In this document: piece by piece, positions 1 to 5,599 of the stretch
Layout: each line of letters opens with the position of its first letter
Numbering within the stretch: position 1 is the stretch's first letter
Assembly: GCA_020352575.1 (NCBI GenBank)
Contig: CP070681.1
Span: 1,242,839-1,248,437, forward strand
DNA from: Acidimicrobiia bacterium
GTDB taxonomy: Bacteria; Actinomycetota; Acidimicrobiia; Spongiisociales; JAENVV01
Reading direction: 5' to 3'
Length of the DNA stretch: 5,599 nt
The notes under the pieces: generated by a model
The model's input: only the letters and a program-made list of their open reading frames with translations
Database searches by the model: none
What the model was told of the DNA's origin: nothing
Made by a program: the position numbers and the translations under genes

Positions 1-271
1 CCGGCCGTTCGTGAAGTTCTCGAAACCCGCCACCCGTGACGGGGACGCGCTCAACGGACTGCCGGTGCGCATCGGTGCAACAGGAGCGCCCATCTTCGAG
101 GACGCCATCGCCTGGATGGACTGTCGCGTGGTGAACCCGGTCGACTGCGGCTCGCACACCTTCTTCATCGGCGCGCTCGTCGACTGCGAGATCAACGACG
201 ACGAGAAGCGGCCCGCCGCGATGACCGACACCCGCATGAAGTACGGCGGCGTCATCCGGGGCGGCCACTGA
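1..271 (+). CDS. Flavin reductase-like (FMN-binding split barrel) protein, 3' end only
   Basis: This is the C-terminal part (about 89 residues) of a protein whose start lies left of the window. The frame is already open at base 2, so the GTG at base 11 is an internal valine. The pattern of a Gly-rich turn, then IFEDAIAWMDCRV, then a GSHTFFIGALVDCEI strand fits the second half of the flavin reductase-like domain. In that family an acidic/Leu-Ala-Trp-x-x-Cys segment precedes a conserved His in a strand of the FMN-binding barrel. Such proteins reduce free flavin with NAD(P)H, often for a partner monooxygenase, or act as stand-alone flavoproteins. The partner and substrate cannot be judged from this fragment. 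The tail ends MKYGGVIRGGH. The TGA stop abuts the stop of the converging transporter gene, with no bases between them. Confidence 0.72.
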   Translation, partial: RPFVKFSKPATRDGDALNGLPVRIGATGAPIFEDAIAWMDCRVVNPVDCGSHTFFIGALVDCEINDDEKRPAAMTDTRMKYGGVIRGGH

Positions 272-1495
272 TCAGTCGAGGCCTTCCCACAGGTGGTCCG
301 TGGCCCGTTTCCACGCGATCCCGAACAGGATCCCGAGGAGCGCAAGGGCGAGGATGAGTGGCCGGAGCGGGACCCGGTCCGCAATGGCCCCGACCGCAGG
401 TTGCACGATCGCCATCACGAAGGTCATGGCCGCGAAGTCCAGTCCCACGACCCGCCCCCGGATGTGGTCGGGCACCAACGCCTGGAGGCCGTAGCTCGAG
501 AGGGCCCACTGGGACCCTCCCCCGAGGTGGCCGACCACCACGAAGAGGGCGCCCACCCAGAGCGAGTCGGCCCAGGAGAAGCCTGCGTACCCGACGCCCC
601 AGAGCGAGATGGCGATGCCGATCACGCCGAGGAGGCGGCCGTCGGAGGAGCCGAACCACCGTCGCGCCAGGAACGGACCGATGAGCGCACCGAGGCCCCG
701 GGCGGCGAAGAGGAAGCCCGTGCCGTCGTCGCCTCGCCCGAAGAGCTCCACCGATGCGACCGCCAGCAAGGTGATGGGCCCGGATGCGACCACCGCGAAG
801 CCCGCCTTCGAGGTGAGCAGCGCTCGGACCTGTGGCCGACGCCATGCATAGGCAAGGCCCTCGCGCACCGACGACAGCATTGATGCCCGCCCTGCGGGCG
901 CCTCCTCGGCGAGGGGCGTGCGGATCCGGGCCACGAGGATCGCCCCCACGAAGAACGTGGCGGCGTCGATGGCGAACGCAACCGGGCGGGAGAACGCCGC
1001 GGCGACGACCCCTCCGAGGGCGGCACCCACGGCAGCCATCGTCCCCCAACTGGAGCCCATCAGTACGTTCGCCGCCGACAGTTCGGCCCTCGAGACGAGG
1101 TTCGGCAGGCCCCCGCTCGCGGACGGGTTGACGACCGAGACCGAGGCTGCGACCAACGCAATGCCGAGGAGGCCCCCAGCGGGAGTCAGCCGATCACCGA
1201 GGAGTGACAGCACGAGGACGGTCGTACCGGCGACGAGGTTGGCGCCGAGCATGAGCCGTCGCCGGTCGAACCGGTCGGCGAGGCTGCCGGCGAACGGCGA
1301 GAGGAACAGCCCGGGGAGGGAGTTGGACACCATGACCCACCCGGTGGAGAAGGCGGAGCCGGTCGCCTCGTACACGAGTCCCAGGAGCGGCACGAGGAGG
1401 AACCAGTCGCCGCCGAACGAGATGAGGCGGGCGAGGAAGAGTCGTCGGAAGTCGGGGCGACCAAGGAGGATCGAGCGGTACTCGCCGGTGGACAT
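272..1495 (-). CDS. Major facilitator superfamily (MFS) transporter, probable exporter
   Basis: This is a 407-residue inner-membrane protein with many hydrophobic segments, consistent with the usual 12-helix MFS fold. The cytoplasmic loop between helices 2 and 3 carries the MFS signature GSLADRFDRRR (residues 70-80, with Asp74 and the Arg cluster). A matching second-half signature VPDHIRGRVVG lies at 341-351. The N-terminal text (RPDFRRLFLARLISFGGDWF) and this second-half signature resemble the MFS_3 / EntS-like and macrolide-efflux-like exporters, which use the proton gradient to expel small molecules. The substrate is unknown. The ATG at 1495 gives a family-like N terminus. No good Shine-Dalgarno precedes it, but a TANNNT box (TACCGT) lies 10-15 nt upstream, so the message may be nearly leaderless. 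The frame stays open upstream, antisense to the SDR gene, but that part has no family likeness. The gene is divergent from the SDR and may be co-regulated with it. Confidence 0.9.
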   Translation of the reverse strand: MSTGEYRSILLGRPDFRRLFLARLISFGGDWFLLVPLLGLVYEATGSAFSTGWVMVSNSLPGLFLSPFAGSLADRFDRRRLMLGANLVAGTTVLVLSLLGDRLTPAGGLLGIALVAASVSVVNPSASGGLPNLVSRAELSAANVLMGSSWGTMAAVGAALGGVVAAAFSRPVAFAIDAATFFVGAILVARIRTPLAEEAPAGRASMLSSVREGLAYAWRRPQVRALLTSKAGFAVVASGPITLLAVASVELFGRGDDGTGFLFAARGLGALIGPFLARRWFGSSDGRLLGVIGIAISLWGVGYAGFSWADSLWVGALFVVVGHLGGGSQWALSSYGLQALVPDHIRGRVVGLDFAAMTFVMAIVQPAVGAIADRVPLRPLILALALLGILFGIAWKRATDHLWEGLD

Positions 1496-1500
1496 GCCGG

Positions 1501-1519
1501 CGGCACGGTACTTGTGCCG
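1501..1519. promoter_or_regulatory. 19-bp inverted repeat, candidate operator
   Basis: The half-sites CGGCAC (1501-1506) and GTGCCG (1514-1519) are perfect inverted complements separated by 7 bases. The dyad covers the candidate -10 box of the transporter gene and ends 3 bp before the candidate -10 box of the SDR gene. A dimeric repressor bound here could therefore block both promoters. The size and symmetry suit TetR- or GntR-type regulators, but no regulator gene is present in the window. The same bases could form a short RNA hairpin instead. Confidence 0.35.
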
Positions 1520-1543
1520 ATCTACGATCCGTGCCCCGACGAC

Positions 1544-1548
1544 GGAGG
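1544..1548 (+). promoter_or_regulatory. Shine-Dalgarno of the SDR gene
   Basis: GGAGG lies 4 bases before the ATG at 1553. It decides the start: the in-frame GTG at 1514 has no such site and lies inside the inverted repeat. Starting at 1553 also places the Rossmann glycine motif at residue 13, as is usual in the family. Confidence 0.75.
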
Positions 1549-1552
1549 AGCC

Positions 1553-2331
1553 ATGGACGTACGACTCGATGACAAGGTGGCGATCGTGACCGGCGGCAGC
1601 CGGGGCATAGGCCAGGCCATCGCCGAGGAGTTCCTTCGCTCGGGCGCGACCGGCGTCGTGGTGACGAGCCGACGTCCCGAGAACGCAGAAGTGGCAGCCG
1701 CGGCGATCGGGGAGGCGACCGGTCGCCCTGAGGCCATCGAGGCGGTGGTCGCCCGCGCCGACTCCCGGGACGACGCAGATCGGACGGTTGCGTTCGCCGT
1801 GGAGCGCTTCGGATCCTGCGACATCCTCGTGAACAACGCCGGCACGAATCCGTCTGCGGGCATGCTCGCCGACGTCGACCAGGCGGCGGTCGAGAAGACG
1901 TGGCAGGTCAACCAGATGGGCCCCCTGCTCTGGTCGCAGGCCGCGTGGCACGGATGGATGGGGGCCAACGGCGGCACGATCATCAATACGGCGAGCCTCG
2001 GTGGCCTGCGTCCCGGTGCCGTGCTGGGCGCCTACAACGTGTCGAAGGCGGCCCTCATCTTCATGACGCGCCAGATGGCGCTCGAGATGGCACCCGGCGT
2101 CCGGGTGAATGCGGTGGCCCCTGCGGTGGTGAAGACCAAGCTCTCGGCCATGCTCTGGACGGGCAACGAGGCCGGGGCTGCGGCCATGCACCCCCTCAAC
2201 CGCCTTGGTGAGGTCGAGGACGTGGCAAATGCAGTGACGTTCCTTGCCTCGGACAAGGCATCGTGGATCACCGGCGTGACCCTTCCCATCGACGGGGGTG
2301 TCGACGGGACGGGGGCGTCCGGAACGCTCGC

Positions 2332-2335
<4 letters not shown>
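1553..2335 (+). CDS. Short-chain dehydrogenase/reductase (SDR), classical type
   Basis: This is a 260-residue cytoplasmic NAD(P)-dependent oxidoreductase of the classical SDR family (usually about 250 residues). The cofactor motif TGGSRGIG is at residues 13-20 and the structural NNAG at 94-97. The catalytic tetrad is complete: Asn120, Ser148, Tyr161 and Lys165 (YNVSK). The C-terminal PIDGG at 245-249 is also typical. The end of the second strand reads TSRR (38-41) with no acidic residue, and Arg17 sits in the glycine loop. Both features favour NADP(H) over NAD(H). The closest look is to FabG / 3-oxoacyl-ACP reductase-like and sugar- or alcohol-dehydrogenase-like members. There is no fatty-acid synthesis context, so calling it fabG is not justified. 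The substrate is unknown. It is divergent from an exporter, and its stop codon overlaps that of the converging PPOX gene within a CTAG. Confidence 0.93.
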
Positions 2336-2793
<458 letters not shown>

Positions 2794-2799
2794 CCCGCG

Positions 2800-2805
2800 A
2801 GGCTA
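2800..2805 (-). promoter_or_regulatory. Candidate -10 box for a leaderless PPOX transcript
   Basis: Reading the - strand, TAGCCT occupies positions -12 to -7 relative to the ATG at 2793. This is where a TANNNT -10 element sits when transcription begins at the start codon itself. There is no convincing Shine-Dalgarno, and leaderless messages are common in actinobacteria. No clear -35 is seen. The expected -35 position falls at the edge of the hairpin at 2827-2851. Confidence 0.3.
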
Positions 2806-2826
2806 CGCAACGGTCCTGACGCGCAG

Positions 2827-2851
2827 TGGGCCCGGGCAGTGCCCGGGCCCA
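2827..2851 (-). terminator. GC-rich hairpin, probable acs transcription terminator
   Basis: This is a perfect 11-bp inverted repeat, TGGGCCCGGGC (2827-2837) against GCCCGGGCCCA (2841-2851), with a 3-base loop. It begins 16 bases beyond the acs stop codon. It has no T-run on either side, which matches the U-tract-less hairpins often found at gene ends in high-GC actinobacteria. Because it is symmetric it could stop transcription from either side. It separates acs from the PPOX promoter. Confidence 0.7.
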
Positions 2852-2867
2852 ACGGCTGTCCGATCGG

Positions 2868-4820
<1,953 letters not shown>

Positions 4821-4825
4821 GGTGA

Positions 4826-4830
4826 CTCCC
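4826..4830 (-). promoter_or_regulatory. Shine-Dalgarno of acs, deciding a GTG start
   Basis: On the - strand GGGAG lies 5 bases before the GTG at 4820. The upstream in-frame ATGs at 4922 and 4916 lie in or next to the 4919-4949 stem-loop and lack family sequence after them, so the GTG is the better start. Confidence 0.65.
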
Positions 4831-4918
4831 GTCTCGATGGTGATCGTCGCAGAGACTACGTAGGTCCTCGAACGGGTGGGACCAGCGATACCGCTCGGAA
4901 TGCGGCCGGGGCTCATCG

Positions 4919-4949
4919 CCACCGACGAGGCCGTGTTCCTCGTCGGTGG
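4919..4949 (-). terminator. 12-bp stem-loop between ilvC and acs, possible ilvC terminator
   Basis: CCACCGACGAGG (4919-4930) and CCTCGTCGGTGG (4938-4949) are perfect inverted complements around a 7-base loop. It lies 36-66 bases past the ilvC stop in the direction of transcription. There is no T-run after it on the - strand, as is usual for GC-rich actinobacterial terminators. The alternative is a leader structure affecting acs expression on read-through transcripts. Confidence 0.5.
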
Positions 4950-4966
4950 GACCTCGGCCGAGGTCC
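4949..4966. repeat. 18-bp perfect palindrome adjoining the stem-loop
   Basis: GGACCTCGGCCGAGGTCC equals its own reverse complement. It shares one base (4949) with the neighbouring 12-bp stem-loop. In RNA it could fold as a 7-bp stem with a GGCC loop, giving two hairpins in tandem after ilvC. As DNA it could be a protein-binding site. On the + strand it is followed by TTTC, so it might also act weakly as a terminator in that direction, but no + strand gene feeds into it. Confidence 0.6.
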
Positions 4967-4985
4967 TTTCGTGGTAGGTCGGGGC

Positions 4986-5599
<614 letters not shown>

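Larger units (their letters stand above)
1496..1552. promoter_or_regulatory. Divergent promoter region of transporter and SDR genes
   Basis: These 57 bp separate the two divergent start codons. On the + strand, TACGAT at 1523-1528 fits an actinobacterial -10 box (TANNNT). It lies 24 nt before the SDR start, and its ribosome binding site follows at 1544-1548. On the - strand, TACCGT (plus-strand 1505-1510) is the candidate -10 of the transporter. No convincing -35 hexamer is seen for either, which is common in GC-rich actinobacteria. The boxes are inferred by eye from short degenerate motifs, so the confidence is low for each box and moderate for the region as a whole. Confidence 0.45.

Noticed and set aside
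252..1131. Several 100-265-codon open frames overlapping the transporter on both strands
   Set aside because: They are Arg/Pro-rich shadows caused by GC bias. None shows a domain, and the transporter frame has clear MFS signatures.
1514..1552. 13-residue N-terminal extension of the SDR from a GTG
   Set aside because: There is no ribosome binding site, the GTG lies inside the dyad, and the ATG at 1553 has GGAGG upstream and the normal family N terminus.
4856..4863. 8-bp palindrome CTACGTAG upstream of acs as an operator
   Set aside because: It is too short to stand out. The flanks do not extend the symmetry, and part of it may simply be a -10 box.
4821..4922. 34-residue N-terminal extension of Acs from upstream ATGs
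   Set aside because: The extension has no family resemblance and its ATGs lie in or beside the stem-loop at 4919-4949. The GTG at 4820 has a good ribosome binding site.

Overview
This window is a GC-rich piece of chromosome with normal, densely packed genes. Three features point to an actinobacterium, perhaps an Acidimicrobiia-like environmental lineage: strong G/C at third codon positions, a PPOX-family protein of the kind common in coenzyme F420-making actinobacteria, and an acetyl-CoA synthetase with an actinobacterial-looking C-terminal motif. The phylum is an inference from the sequence. The class is a guess.

Layout from left to right: the 3' end of a flavin reductase-like gene (+ strand); a complete major facilitator superfamily transporter (- strand); a complete short-chain dehydrogenase/reductase (+ strand), divergent from the transporter across a 57-bp control region; a complete small PPOX-family flavin/F420 protein (- strand); a complete AMP-forming acetyl-CoA synthetase, acs (- strand); and the 3' two-thirds of ketol-acid reductoisomerase, ilvC (- strand), running off the right edge. 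No rRNA, tRNA, mobile element or CRISPR array was seen.

Gene packing is extreme. The flavin reductase and transporter converge with abutting stop codons that form TGATCA. The SDR and PPOX genes converge with stop codons that share CTAG. The only non-coding stretches are the SDR/transporter divergent region (1496-1552), the acs/PPOX gap with a strong GC hairpin (2794-2867), and the ilvC/acs gap with two adjacent inverted repeats (4821-4985). All three carry dyad symmetry that can be read directly.

Functionally, ilvC (branched-chain amino acid synthesis) and acs (acetate activation to acetyl-CoA) are central metabolism. The SDR and transporter may be co-controlled through the 19-bp dyad between them, but their substrate cannot be told from sequence. 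I found no convincing new multi-gene system. The findings are local: candidate operator and terminator structures, shared palindromic stops, and substitutions at two Acs positions.
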